Position numbers and translations under genes: made by a program. A DNA stretch of 64,000 bases, taken from contig JAKCOZ010000039.1 in NCBI GenBank assembly GCA_022605955.1, positions 4,893,501 through 4,957,500 on the forward strand, in the 5' to 3' direction. The notes under the pieces were generated by a model. That model searched no databases. It worked only from the letters and a program-made list of their open reading frames with translations, and had not been told where the DNA came from. Within the stretch, counting starts at the first letter, position 1, and every line of letters begins with the position of its first letter. Of this stretch, positions 10,903 to 23,959 are shown one piece after another. Origin of the DNA: Rallus limicola (Eukaryota; Chordata; Aves; Gruiformes; Rallidae).

Positions 10903-11640
10903 ATAAAATCACAGAATCACAGGCTGGTTCAGGCTGGAAGGGACTTCAAGGATCATCCAGTTCCAACACCCCTGCCATGGGCAGGGACACCTTCCACTAG
11001 ATCAGGTTGCCCAAAGCCCCATCCAACCTGGCCTTGAAGACTGCCAGGGAGGGGCAGCTACAGCTTCTCTGGGCAACCTGTGCCAGGGCCTCACCAACCT
11101 CATAGTAAGGAGCTTCTTCCTTATGTTTAATACAAAACTAATCACTCTCAGCTTAAGGCTGTTACCTTCCTCCTATCACTCCATGCCCTTGTAGACATTC
11201 CCTCTCCATCTTTCCTGCAGGCCCCTTCAGGTACTGGAAGGATACTATAAAATAGTCCCCTCAGAGCCTTCTCTTCTCCAAGCTAAACAAGCCCTGTCTT
11301 CACAGGAGAGGTGCTCCAGCCCTCTGATGGTCTTTGTGGCCCTCCTCTGCACTCGCCTCAACAGCTCCATGTCTGTTTTGTAGTGGGAACCCCAGAGCTG
11401 GAAGCGGTACTGCACTTGGGGTCTCACCAGAATAGAGCACAGGGTCAGAATCACCTTCTCTGACCTGTTGGTCACATATCCTTTGATGCAGCCCAGGATA
11501 TGGTTGGCTTTCTGGGCTGCAATCTCACATTGCCAGCTCATGTTTTTACTCTTCATCTGCAGATTTGTTTGGACTGCAGCTGCTGAAATTTGGTCCAATC
11601 ATCCTGCTTTCCAGAGCATCTTTCCTATACTGTTTCTCTG
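10903..11640 (-). mobile_element. CR1 LINE 3' part with decayed reverse-transcriptase end
   Basis: The plus strand begins with the reversed CR1 tail, AATCACAGAATCACAGGCTG, then AAGGGACTTCAAGGATCATC and CCAACCTGGCCTTGAA. On the minus strand 11598-11245 is open and encodes the end of the CR1 reverse-transcriptase ORF, recognisable as VRPQVQYRFQLWGSHYKTDM and LLRRVQRRATK. The frame is lost after 11245. The upper end is approximate. Confidence 0.92.
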
Positions 11641-14600
11641 CTTGGATGTAGCAGGTACAAATTTCCTCTGAGCTGTTTAAACTTTCTTCTCAGTTTTTCT
11701 TTTGCAAACTAGGTTTATTTTGTCATTATTCAACTGTGTCACTCCACTAGTATTTCTCAAGCACTCTTCAGTTTATTCCTTACATCTTTGTGTACATTTT
11801 GTAGCTCTCTTAATGGTCTACTACTCTCTTGCAAGGTATTTCCCAGTTTATTTGGGTTTGGATCTACATTTTAGCCAGTCTGTGTTTTTCTTCTGTAGCT
11901 GTCTTTATGCACATCTTGTTTTTCATATCTGCAGTTGTTTTTAGCTATTTGTCAGTCAGTATAAAACCTACTTACCTCAGCAGTGATGCTGATAAAATTT
12001 TGCTGTGTTCCTGGTCTTCCTGTCCAAGTTCTTTAGATAACCTCTGTCCAACTTGCTCCCATTTCAGAGTGACATACTCAGAAGGGTAGAACTGGCAGTC
12101 TGCCAGTGAGTACACCTGACTTCCCCACATCTCCCTGACATCAAGATATAACATTTTTTTGTATGTCTTTTCTCTTAAAAATGCATAAGTAAATAATGTG
12201 AGAGTGGTTTTCATGGCTCACAGCTGAGTGAGCATTGTGGGTAAGAAAGTGTGAAGTGAAAACACACCAGAATAGTGTTGAGGACAGTGTAAAGTAGAGG
12301 GAGCCAAGCTGGTGCAGTTCCATCTGTGGTGTGGTATAGATACTTACAGTACCTTTGTTTCTGTACATTTGTCCAACCTTAATGCCATTTGTGTATCCTT
12401 TTGAGACAGTGCCTGCAGCTTTCAGCAGTGAATTCATTTTGTTATCATTCTGCTTATCATTTCAGATTATCTAGAAAAATGCAGATGTGAAGTCAGCTTC
12501 CCATCCTTCATTATTAAATGGCTTCTCCTTATGTGATGCAGCAGGGCAACCAGTAGAACGAGGATATTAAAAGAGAAGAACGACAGGAACTCACCTTGGA
12601 AAACAATCTGGTTTACATACTCTTGCCTTGCATGTTACTTCATCATTTTATTCCAAGTACAGCACATTCTTCTCCAACATACTTTCTGTATGTTCCCCAT
12701 ACACAGACAGTGCTTTCAAGAACTTTACTGCTGATCTAATCCAGTGGTGAGATACAAATTCACATCATTGACCTAGAATTTCTTTTGGTATCTGTAACAA
12801 TGGCTCTGTATTCTCTCAGTGGGGGGTTTTTGCCTTTACAACACATTTTCACCATCCTTTTTGTACTTGGGGAAAGATACCATTAGCTTCCAGCCACTCA
12901 AACACATTTGTTATAAAGCTTCCAGCAAGAAATTTCTACATTGTAGGCAAGCAGCCTGCATGTCTTAAACTGACAGTACCAAAATCTTCCTCCCCATTAA
13001 GTACAGTCCTTTCTTCAGCCATGCATCTATCTGGCTACACGCTCTTGCAGTACTCTGAATTAAGGATGGTAGTTGCTAACCTCTTCTACCTGATAGCTGT
13101 GGATTCCATCTCCTGCTAGTGCTTTTCAGTCTTTTCTTTTTCTCAACTTTTTGTATGTGATCTCATCTTCATTTTGGTGATTCAGAGCATGGAATTCACC
13201 CTTCACTGGCTAGTTTTCCAGGACATTATTTGTATGTGGGTTTTTTTTCTGTAAAGGACTTTTCCAGTGTTGTTTTTCACAACTATTCACAATTTAGCAC
13301 TTATGATTCTTAAGTCCTAATTGTCTAGATTGTCTTAAACTGTCTTATACCATGCTATTGGTCATTTCCAAGCAACACACATGGCTGGTAACACTATTAT
13401 TATCCCTCAGGGTATTTCATGCTGACCATATTGATACATTCTGCTTCAAGTCTTTATCTTTTCCATGGAGAAACTTCACTCAGGGAGAAGGAGAATGTTC
13501 TGCTGCTTAACTGTTATTGATTTACTTTTCTATTTCCCCTTCTTTACTACATCCATCTATCTTACCTTTTGTCTTAGGTGGAAGTTAGAGCTTCCAAAGT
13601 TTATTAATTTTTTTTCCTTCCATACTGTCAAGATTTCACCTGGTGCAACTTGTCATGTCATTAATTGCTGTTCCTTCAAGGCAGCTCATTTTCCACAACT
13701 TGCCCAAGGTGCTTCTTAGCCATCAAAGCCCATGGCAGTGGCTAGAAACCAGACACCCTCACTTATTTTACCTGCCTACACTGAGCTTTTTCTCTTCTTT
13801 GCTCCATTTCTTGCTTTTATTAGTTTCTTTTTATACATTAGAGACTTAGTACATCATTTGAGTCCGTGGGTCTTTTTGGGAAACAAGGTTGTCATTGGGT
13901 TTTGCTTGAACTGTAATGCAAGTTACAGTGGTGTTAATGTCTCCCTTATTTTTTTTTTTAACAAGTTTTCTAATTCTATAGGAAAAAAATACCTAGCCTT
14001 TAATAAGAACCTAATTTGATTAAACAGATTAGTAAATGAGGTGTTTCCCACAGCAGCTTTGAGTATTTGTCTTCAATCATGTTACACAATCTCTTCTGTG
14101 GCCAGGCACAATTTCTACACCAGCAGTTGTCTTTTGTCATTCTGATTATCAGTATACCTCCCCTGGCCTCTCTCTAGGCCATATTTTGTATTGGGGTTTC
14201 TTCAGTGCTGCACTGGTGCTTTGGAATGGCCTCAGCAGGTCTGAGCTGCTATGAGGTTGGGTATGTTCACAAATCCTCTTTGCAGAAAGACTGTGGGAAA
14301 TCTATATGTAGAAGATTTACAGTTGCCCAAATAAGCTGTTTGTGATAAGAAATTAGAAAAAGTTATTGTCTTTTGAAAAAATTATTTGTCTCTGGAGTAG
14401 CTAAAGCACTGAAAACTTTTCCAGGAGAAAAAAAAAAAACCCAACCAAATAAGTGTGCTGCTTTTATTACCTGGGTGTCTTAGCATGTCAGAAAAATGCA
14501 AAATGAAGTGCAAGTTACAGCTGATACTGAATCCAGTGAGGTTTGATAATTCTGACAGAAAATATTTTCCTCTTAATGCTTTACAATTAAAAAGGAAGCA

Positions 14601-16202
14601 GTCTTGCTTTTTATTTTTTTAATACTAAATTGACTGCACGTATTTGTATTATGTATTTTGTTTTCTATTTCTTTCTAGTACAGATTAATTTTTAATTTAC
14701 AAAGAGCCTGCTTGTTTGAGAAATTTTTCCACATACAGTTTGAAATTTTTCCTGCTGGGTTTACTGAGCCTGGGAAGCTGATATTTTGAATTCAGATATC
14801 CAAGTAAAATGTGAAGTATAATTGCAGCTAAAAAATGGTATTGGCTGACAGCAATGTAACAGTTAAGATGTGACTTAAAGAATGCCAGAGTACAAACTTA
14901 CATTCCATTTCAGACAATATATATTTTAGCAGAACCCTTAGGGCTTGCCTTATTAATGGGAGCCCCAAGGAGACCTGGAGACATAAATGCTATTTGTTTT
15001 AGGCTTATAGTTGTTCTTCCCTGGGAGACATGCTTTTCTTTAGGTCTGAGGGAATAAGTTCACATGAGCAACTTATCCTAGCAACCGGTCCTGGCATTCC
15101 AGGGATTTCTTGATCCCTACATGATAAGCAGTACAGTAGACTTTCTTTCTTGGTCTTGAAGTGCAATTCAAATAAAGTAATTTGTCAAATGTAGGATCCA
15201 AATAGCTGAAAGAAGTTGTGTATCATAAACTCTTCTCGTGAGGACTATTTAAATCTGTTACCTATAATGATGTGAGACCAAGAGTCACACAAAATTACAA
15301 CACATGAGGTTGGTTCTGCTCATTATTTAAAAGATTATTTTAAGAAGCATGGCTTATAAAAATACTGATGAAAAGGCAGTATTTTGTTGCTGTCAAAGAT
15401 TGAGTTTGGTAGCATGCCTAGATGGCTTTTGGAACAACTGATGGGATCCGCAGCAGGAATGTTTGTAATATCTATGGTTCCTAGGGGAAGTACAGGCAAT
15501 AAAAGAATCAGAAGATTCCAAACAACATGTAAGATGAAAAAGTAAAAGCAGATGCTCATATTGCTCCAAGAAAAATAGCAAAAAAGCTGATTGATCTGAA
15601 TTTTAACAAAAGATAGTGGTATTCTGAATGTCCTCATTTAGTTCCATTCATGCTGAAGTAACTGAAATCACAGAAAAGATAAAACCTTGAAAGGAATAAG
15701 TTTTCATCAGGAGAGCACATAGTGGTTATGGACAGGATCCAGTAGGAGACAGCCCTGGCAGGCAAAGGAGAGCCTGGGAGAGCTGGTCGATCTTTAAGGA
15801 CAGCCTCCTCAAAGCACAGTAAGAGTCCATTCACTTTGCAGAAAATTGAGCATGGGATGAAGAAAAGACTCCTGACTGCACCAAATGCACTACAGAAAGT
15901 GGAAGTAGGGGTGTGCTACCTGGGGAGAATATCAGAACATCTCTAAAGCATGCAGGGATGGAGTTAGGAAAGCCAAAGTTTGTCTGGGAGTGAAACTAGG
16001 AGTGATGTGAAGGGCAACAAGGAAGGTTTCCTAATGTACATTGACAGGAGAAGGAAGTCTAGGAGAATGTGGGCCCACCACTGCATGGAGAAGAGGAGCT
16101 ACTGACAAGGAACATGGGAAAGAACAAGATACTCAGTGGCTTCTTTTTTTTTTATCACCTCAGTTTTCATTGACAAAGTTGGCCTGTCAGGTGAGTACGA
16201 GA
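11640..16202. other. Intergenic, no gene recognised
   Basis: About 4.5 kb of AT-rich sequence between CR1 copies, with T-rich and A-rich short tracts. Short open frames on both strands show no known protein signature. I see no splice-linked exons. Confidence 0.65.
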
Positions 16203-16790
16203 GTCATAGATACACAGACTGGTTTGGGTTGAAAAGGACCTCAAAGATGGTCTAGTTCCAATCCTCTGCCATGGCCCAAAGCCCCATCCAACCTGGCCTT
16301 GAATAATGCCAAGGAGGGGACAGCCACAGCTTCTCTGGGCAGCCTGTGCCAGGGCTTCACCACCCTCACAGGGAAGAATTTCTTCCTAATACCTAATCTA
16401 AATCTACCCACTCTCAGCTTAAAGCCATTCATAACACATCCTATCAATACTTGCCCTTGTCCACAGCTCCTCTCCATCTTCCCTGTAGTCCCCATTAAGT
16501 ACTGGAAGGCTGTTATAAGGTGTCCTTGGAACCTTCTCTTTCCAGACTGAACAAGCCCAACTCTTTCCTCATGGGTAAGGTGCCCCAGACCTCTGGTCAT
16601 CTTTGTGGCCCTCCTCTGGACCTGCTCCAACAACTTTTGTTGGGAACCCCAGATCTGGATGTGATACTGCAGATGGGGTCTCACTAGAGCAGAGTAGGCA
16701 GCTGGCCTTCAGGGCTGCAAGCACACATTATGGGTCATGTTGAGCTTTTCGTAAATCAACACCCCCAAGTCCTTCTCATCAGCACTTAAC
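16203..16790 (-). mobile_element. CR1 LINE 3' fragment
   Basis: Reversed CR1 tail at the left (CATAGATACACAGACTGGTT, GGACCTCAAAGATGG), then CCAACCTGGCCTTGAATAAT. The minus-strand frame at 16684-16241 keeps the CR1 signatures MRPHLQYHIQIWGSQ and LLEQVQRRATKMTRGLGHL. 5'-truncated. Confidence 0.9.
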
Positions 16791-16869
16791 TCATGTGGAA
16801 GTGCACAAGTCATTGGGACCAGAAGGGATGCATGGTGCTGTGACAAGTAGCCAATGCCATTGCATCACC

Positions 16870-17530
16870 ACTTTCCATCATGTTTAAAACGTCAGGACAA
16901 TCCAGAAAGTCTTACTGATGTAGATGTAGCCCCACCTTCAAAAAGGACATGAAGGAGGATCAAGTAAACTAAAGGCAGGTCAGCCTTACCATAATCCCTG
17001 GGAAAGTAATGGAACAAATCCTCCTGGAAGCCATTTCCAGGTACACAAAGAACAAGAAGTGATTTAGAATAGCCAACATGGATTTAGCAAGAGAACAGCA
17101 CACCTGACCAGTCAAAGTGCCCTCTGATGAGATGTTTGTTTCAATGAACAAAACAAAAGCAGTAGAAGTTGTATACCTCGGCCTTAGCAAGGGCCTGATA
17201 GCAACTTCTCTTAAGTCTCCTTGTCTGCTTTTAGTGAGGTTGGTGAAATATGGGTTTTATTAGTGGGTGGAAAATTGGCTGAATTGCTGGGCTCAGAGGG
17301 TACTGATCAGCAGTAGAGAGTCCAGCTGGCAAAGTGACACCCCTCAGGCATCAATATGAGGGACGGGATTGTTTGGCATCTTTATTAACGATCTGGATGA
17401 GATGGAGTGAAATCTGAAATACACAGCTAAGAAAAAAATCCCAGATTGTTGTATTCCCTGCAGTAACAGAGACAGACAGGAGGATAATAACTCTTTGTGA
17501 AAAGACAAAATATATTTTGGAGTTTAGAAA
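16870..17530 (+). mobile_element. Decayed CR1 ORF2 fragment
   Basis: The plus strand carries the CR1 reverse-transcriptase region. AGTAATGGAACAAATCCTCC and GAAGCCATTTCCAGGTACAC are followed by an AACATGGATTTAGCAAGAG segment. Near 17370 is CATCTTTATTAACGATCTGG (F-I-N-D-L). Frames are broken. It lies next to, but in the opposite orientation from, the CR1 tail at 16203-16790. Confidence 0.75.
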
Positions 17531-17579
17531 AAAAGTCCTAAGTTGCAGTAACAAAGGAAGATGCTATTCTCTGCTGTTG

Positions 17580-18678
17580 TGTGGTGGTTTGACCCTGGCA
17601 GGATGCCCACCAAAGCTGCCCTACCACTCCCCTTTTCAGCTGGACAAGGGATGATATGTGTATTGAGAGGCTTAGAAGTCAAGGTAAGGATGGGAGAGAT
17701 CATTCTGTAATTAGTGGCATGGACAAAACAGCCTCAACACAGAATAAAGGAAAGAAACTCTCTAATTCATTACACTGCACTGCACACCCAGTGAGACCAG
17801 AGTCAGGTAATAAGAAGTGCAACCAGATCTTAAAGCACCTTCCTCCCACCCCTCCCTTCTTCACAGGCTTCACTTTAGTCATGATTTTTCTCCCTTCTTC
17901 CCCCACATTGTGGCATGGGGAGGGGCAGGGAATGGGGTTTTTGGTCAGTTCCTCAGGAGCTGTTTTCCTTCTTAGCTGGGGGAGGGGAGAGGCATTCCTC
18001 ACACCCTTCCCCTCCTCCAGCGTGGGGTCCCACCCACAGGAGACAGTCCTCCATGAACTTCTCCAACATGAGTCCTTTCCCACAGGGCTTAAGCTCTTCA
18101 CCAGATGTCCTGGTGTGGGTCACTGCTGTGGGGTGCAGTCATAAATTATAGAATGTCTCTCAGTCTCTCAGGCCCAGACTGCTCCAGTCTGGTCCTCCAT
18201 GGGATCACAAGCTTTCTCCCCCAGCAAACATGCTCCGGCTCGGATCTCTCTCACTCATCTCCACAGGCTCAAGTGCTGTCAAAGGCTCCAACGCAGGTCA
18301 CAGCATCTTCTGTATACCTCCACCTGCTTCAGTGTGGGGCCTCTCCATAGGCTGCAGGGGCATCTTTCTCTCCAGCACCTGGGGCGCCTCCCCCCTGCTT
18401 CTTCATGGCCTTGGTGCCTTCACAGTTTCTTACATCTTCTCACTCCCTTCTCTGGTAGCAAAAAGCAGCTGCTGGTGGGTTTTTTTCTCCTAAATATGAT
18501 TCCCAGAGGCGCTATGACCGTCGCTGATGGACTCAGCCTTGGTCAGCAATGACTCCAGCCTTGAGCTGGCTGGTGTTTTCTCTCTGGGGCCTGCAGATAG
18601 CTTCTGGCTGCTTCTTGCAAAACCCACCCCTGCAGCCCCCTGTCCTCCACCAGAACCCAGCCATGCAAAACTATGACA
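17580..18678 (-). mobile_element. Solo LTR (ERVL-type), minus orientation
   Basis: Read on the minus strand it runs from TGTCATAGTTTTGCATGGC to GGTCAAACCACCACA, 1099 bases with TG...CA ends. The flanking five bases are TGTTG (17575-17579) and TATTG (18679-18683), a target duplication with one mismatch. A copy of the same family lies at 40254-41150. No retroviral internal genes are present on either side, so it is a solo LTR. Open frames inside are not genes. Confidence 0.8.
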
Positions 18679-18683
18679 TATTG

Positions 18684-20154
18684 GTAATATGGGTCATTGG
18701 AAAAAAAGGAAAGAACTTATTGCCATTGACAGTGACCAGGTCCACAATGCAAAGCACTGCACAAAAAACTACTGAAGCAAACCTTCTGACTTGAGTACTT
18801 CACTGTCTACAAGAAAAAATGAGGAAAAATAATTGTTTTCTACAGTTTACATGTGGAGAAATGAGAAACAGATTTCCTGAGTCCAGCTGTGATGAGTATT
18901 GCTTATGTGGAAACTTCATCCATTACTTTATGCATAATTTATATGAAGTAATTCAAAATACGTTGGTATGGTGTCTGTTGGACTAGTCTGCTTCTATATC
19001 CTGAGATTTTCCACCTTCATCTGACCCTAAATAGTTCTATCTCTTTCACAAGCTGATTTCTGAAGCAAATACTCTGCCTTGGATTAATTTTCAGGCCCTT
19101 CTATGCTGCTTCCCAAATGGCTACTACTTATTTCTCATGGAAGGCATCAAAGAGGAACATTGGGTTAATCTGTCTTTCTTTGGGTCACAAAGAGTCTCAA
19201 GACTGCTGTAGTTCAGCTCAGAAAGTGCCTTTATAAACTGCTTTTGCTTCCCACTTTGCTGATTCCTCAAATTTAAAGTAAGTAGACCTGACTCATTTCA
19301 AACATGAAATGTCAACTGCATTGCTAGGGTTTGCTGCTTTTTTTCATTTATGAATAAGAATTGTGAATTCCCAGATGTCCTCTAGAAATCTCTATTCCCT
19401 CAGCACTGGGAAGTAGAGGCTACCTAGGACAGTCCCTCACCCATATATTGTATGTTCTGGGTTTGGCTCCTGCCTTACTGAGTGGTTTCTTTTGCTGATT
19501 TTCTCTCACTGTACCTCAGTTACCCATCAGCAAATACATCCCAGCAGTAGTTGCCTTTTCCTCAAAAGAATTCTAAGGACAAATAAATATGAATGTACCC
19601 TAACAGTGACTGCAATAATCTGTTTAACATGTTTCTCTTTCCCTCTTTTTTCCCTTAGATGTAAGTCTGTAAGGTCAGTCCTCACTTAAAATGGCAGAGT
19701 ATGCTCCTCTTTTATCAGCCACCTGCTTCTTGGGTGCATCAAAACCAGCACAGTTCAGTCCTTCCACCTTCTCCTGGGTGACTGTAGCTCAGAAGACGCA
19801 TCCAGTAAGCCTTCTGTTTGCCCTCACTGCCTCCAAATGAGATTGCTAATAGTCTTGTTACAATGGAAATTTTTCCCTGATACCACATCTCCAGGCCCAG
19901 CTTTAGCCACACCAGCCCCAAGTATTTAGTTTCAAAACTTAAGGTTATGTGGTTACTTTATAACTGCTGTTAGTTCTAAGTGAAGCTACTTGTATTTGAA
20001 AGCTGGGATTTCCTCCAGTAGGCAATTGTGAAGGAAGATTCTGTCCACTTGCCTTAATATTAATTTTAGACTTCCTGCCTTTCTTCATTGCCTTTAGGAG
20101 CTGGGTCAGTGATCTTAGACCTGGACATTTAACTAGCATACACCTAGCCAGTTC
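18684..20154. other. Intergenic, no feature recognised
   Basis: Unique-looking AT-rich sequence between two LTRs. No gene or repeat recognised. Confidence 0.65.
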
Positions 20155-20159
20155 CCAGC

Positions 20160-21372
20160 TGTTGCAGTTTGCTGTAACTGTGCTGCTGAGATGTCTTTTG
20201 CAAAGCAGCAGTTACAGTTTGCTGTGAGTTCCCAACAGTGAACAAGAGCTAATTCAAGGCCAAAGTCACTTTTGACCAATCAGATATGGATTCATAGCGC
20301 CTCTGTGAATCACATATTCGAGGAAAAAAACCCACTCCTGGCTGGCGCACTTTGCCACCGGAATGCAGAGTGGGAAGATGTGACCAGCTGCAGCGATAGC
20401 CAAGGCCAGGCCCAGAAGGAGAGGTGGGGGAAAGGAAGTAGAAAGAAAATTTCCCCTGCAGCTCGTGGAGACCATGGTGAAGCGCGATGTCCCCTCGCAG
20501 CCCATGGATGAGGATGGGGAGCAGAGACATCTCCACCCTGTGAAGAGATTGATCCACGCCTCAGCAGGTTTGACGGGGGACTTGTGACTTTGCAGGGAGC
20601 CAGGCCAGGGGAGCCCGGGCCCAAGTGTCAGAACCCTATGGAAGGAAGTCCTGCTGAGAGGCCTGTGGTGAGGAGATGACTCCCCGATGGAGAAGACTCA
20701 TGCTGCAGAAGCTCATGGATACGACTCTTGTGTGGGTGGGACCCCATGGTGCCACAAGGGAAGAGTGTGTGCCCCCCCCCCCCCCCCCCTCCACCCCCCC
20801 AGCTGAGACAGAAGATAGCTTAGGCAGAACGGACTGAAACCCCCCCACTCCCCATTCCCTGCCCCTCCTGATGCTGCGATGGGAGGGAAGAAAGGAACAA
20901 AATTGATGATTAAAGCTAAGGGTGCTAAGAGGTAAGGGGTGAGGGGAAGTAGAAGTGTTAAGATCTGGGGAAGGAAAGCAACTGGTACCACCAGAACCTC
21001 ACTCCCCATTCCCTGCCCCTTCCCACACCATTTTGGGGGGGGGAAGAAGGGAGTAAGACCATGATGAAGGTTAAGTTTGCTAAGAAGGGGAGGGGTGGGG
21101 GGAAGGTGCTTTAAGACCTGGCCGCTTCTTGCTTCTTACTCTTATCTCGTTCCGGTTCACTGGGTGTATTAGTCGTAGTTGGAATAAATCACTTTCCTTT
21201 ATTCTGTGCCGAGTCTGTTTTGCCCATTGCACTAATTGGAGAGTGATCCCTCTGTCCTTATCTCAGGGTCTAAGCCTCCGAAAACGTATTTTCTCCCTTT
21301 TTAGGCTGAAGGGGGGAGTGAGCGAGCGGCTTAGTGGGCATTTGGCCTCTGGCCTGGGCCAAAACCACCACA
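20160..21372 (+). mobile_element. Solo LTR (ERVL-type), plus orientation
   Basis: Starts TGTTGCAGTTTGCTG and ends GGGCCAAAACCACCACA, 1213 bases. A perfect 5-base duplication CCAGC flanks it (20155-20159 and 21373-21377). An AATAAA polyadenylation signal lies at about 21183, in TTGGAATAAATC, where R is expected. The first 70 bases contain inverted and direct copies of GCAGTTTGCTGT. It carries a C18 run. It is related at its 3' end to the LTR at 17580-18678 but is a distinct subfamily. No internal viral genes are present. Confidence 0.85.
20772..20800 (+). repeat. C18 homopolymer and C-rich tail inside the LTR
   Basis: Eighteen consecutive C, then TCCACCCCCCC. It is a likely unstable tract within the solo LTR and a possible assembly weak point. 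Confidence 0.8.
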
Positions 21373-21377
21373 CCAGC

Positions 21378-23950
21378 CTAAATCACTCAATGAAAAAGTT
21401 GTTTTTCAACTCTACGCCTCCTTTGCATTTTCTGCAAAGCAACAGGGATCACCCAAACATCTTTGCAATTTCAAATTATTCAGCAGCAGAGACTTTACTA
21501 AACAAGCATGTTGTAATTCTGCTTGGAAACTCAGTAACCATAATTTTAACTACTGTTTTCTTTGCTTCCATTTCCAGAGGCAGTTGTGTTGTTGCATGAA
21601 CATAATTTGTATTATGGGGTTCCTGAGAGCACTGAAGAAGTGTTTAAGGATTTTCAGACTAGCAATCTTTTCTATTGCTGCAGAATACTTATCATATAAC
21701 AGGAAAAATAACAGTGAACTCACAAAATGCTAGTATTTGTATTGTCAGTGAATTGTGACCTAAGGATTTACAAAACCCCTTGAGATTTTTTAGGTCAATT
21801 CCAAATGCACTTGTCGAAATATTTGTGGAAGAGTAGGAATAGAAAAATGGGGAGTTGCTTAGCTAAATTCATATGAAGTTTACTTTTGTCTGAAACCTAA
21901 CAGAAGAAAAGCTGTAGTTGTGCAGACCAAAGGCCCATTCATACACTGTTTAGCACAAACGGATAGAGTGAAGATCACAAGTATTTGGCGAGCAACTCCA
22001 GAGAGCACCTGCTAGCATCTAGCAGTCTGACATCCCTTCAGTTCTCTGGCTAGAAATGTCTATCTTCTCTATATTAAAGAGGTCTCTGGCTTCATTAATT
22101 TGCCCAATCTTTTAAGAGTCCTAATCTATTTAGATATTTACCTGTATGGACGCCATCCCATAGTTTTGATTGTCCTTGTTGCCGTTCTCTGTGCCCTTTA
22201 CAATTATCCTCAAATACTTTTTTATCTACTGCTGACCACTTTTTCCCCAGTACCATAATACAAAGATTGCATTCCCATGTACTAACCATCAGTTTAGAGC
22301 ATATTGTTCTGTATGTAAAACTAAAGGTCTTTCTTTTTAGAAAAAAAAAAGCATCACCTTACTTTTTCTACTTTGAATTTTACCTGCCGTTTCCAGAGTC
22401 ATCACAGAGTATCATGTGTTCTTTGCAATTGGTTCTCCACTCTGTACACTGTTGCTTTTGATATTTTGATATATGAGGCTCCTGTAGGACTCTGGCATCC
22501 CACCTCTGTGGTGAAGACTGATTATTCTGTCTTGCCTGTTTCCTATCTGCCAAGGGTTCTTTCACCATGTGAGAACCTTCTGTCAAGTTTGAGTTAGTTT
22601 CTCTTGAGCCTTTGATGAGGGACCATGTTCATACACACACACATACTGACTCCCTTCAGATAATGCATCCATAGGCTGGATTCTGTCCTTTGCATACTCT
22701 CTCTGTGGTTTTCTCTTTTGTTTCATTATCTTTCTACTGACAATTTGTTTTGAAGCAAATTTTCAGATATATGACCATAAGGAAGTCTGTTGACATGGGA
22801 TCCTACCCAGGCATCCCCAGTGTGAACACAGATATTTTTAAATTAAAAAAAAAAAATAAATTTTTTTGGCTTGTATATTATGATCTCCTAAGGAAAGATC
22901 TCAGGTCTCATTCTCTGCACACTCTGTTCACACCCAGGGTAGCAAAGTGGTCATATTTAAAATATTACCTTGCACATTTTAAATAAAACCCAAACAAGTC
23001 TAGCACTTGAAAAATGTCAATGCGTTGCCAAGATGAAGTCTATCTTTTCTCCACAACCGCCTAAAATTTTTGTTTGGATTAATTTTTAATTTTCCATTCT
23101 GGTAGGGATTTGGTAGTTAAAATACCAACAACAACTATAACCATCACCTATCTTGTACAGCTTTGTGGTGGTTACACAATGATATATCACAAGCAGTTTA
23201 GATGCAGTTGCTCCCAACTGATATTCTTCAAACACTAAGTATATGAGTAACATTACATATATAAACTGACACAGTGAATTTGAATAAAACTATCATCAAG
23301 TTTGTCAGTTTTTCTTTATCCTAAAATGAAGATTTCAATCTAACTGAAAAATGTTAAGCTTTTGTGTAGTCAAATAACTTTGGACATAATTATTTATGGC
23401 TTGTAGAACCACTGTTAAAACTATTTTCAAAATCAGATAACATGGAATGCCTGTGATTATATTTCATCAAACATAATAAGATTCAATCAAGGAGGCTTTC
23501 AAATCCCTCTGCCTATTTTTCAGGTCTGTATCAAAGAACTTCACTGTCTTATACAAAATTTCTAAACACCCTTTTACCACACTTCAAGGAGTGTCCTCAG
23601 AAGATTGTACCGTAAATCTAAAGACCAAATATCTCCTTTACCAAATATCTTTGCTTTCATGGCTTGTAGTGCCTGATGGATAAGTTAAACATACTCTCTT
23701 TCAATGGTCAGTGCAAATATATCAAAATGAGTAAATCTGTCAAGGAGTTTTCCAAAAGAACATAAGAAATGATGATACCTTGGAGCCTACATAGAGTAGT
23801 ACTACAGAATTAAAACTGAGTGAATTTTCAATTCAGGGATCTTATCTGGCACATTTCACCCTATAGTACCTGACATTGTGGCTGAACCAATCTGTTTCCC
23901 TTTGTTTAACAACTTCTGAAAAAAAAAAAGCCTTTGTATGCTTTTCTCAA
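21378..23950. other. Intergenic, mostly featureless
   Basis: AT-rich DNA. Apart from a possible ancient CR1-like remnant at 22080-22300 I recognise nothing. Confidence 0.6.
22080..22300 (-). mobile_element. Possible ancient CR1/L3-like remnant
   Basis: The stretch TTGATTGTCCTTGTTGCCGT and TCTGTGCCCTTTACAATT reads like the reversed C-terminal part of an old CR1/L3 reverse transcriptase, where FVALLCT-like antisense sequence is usual. It is strongly decayed with no tail. This is a tentative call. Confidence 0.35.
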
Positions 23951-23959
23951 CACATTATA

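Noticed and set aside
11245..11598. Possible protein-coding gene with reverse-transcriptase-like sequence
   Set aside because: It is the decayed end of a CR1 ORF with the CR1 3' UTR attached, not a host gene.
17656..18144. 162-residue frame and overlapping frames
   Set aside because: Inside a solo LTR; LTRs do not encode proteins and the translation matches nothing I know.
21129..21599. 156-residue plus-strand frame
   Set aside because: Spans the R-U5 end of the LTR and the flanking DNA; chance frame.
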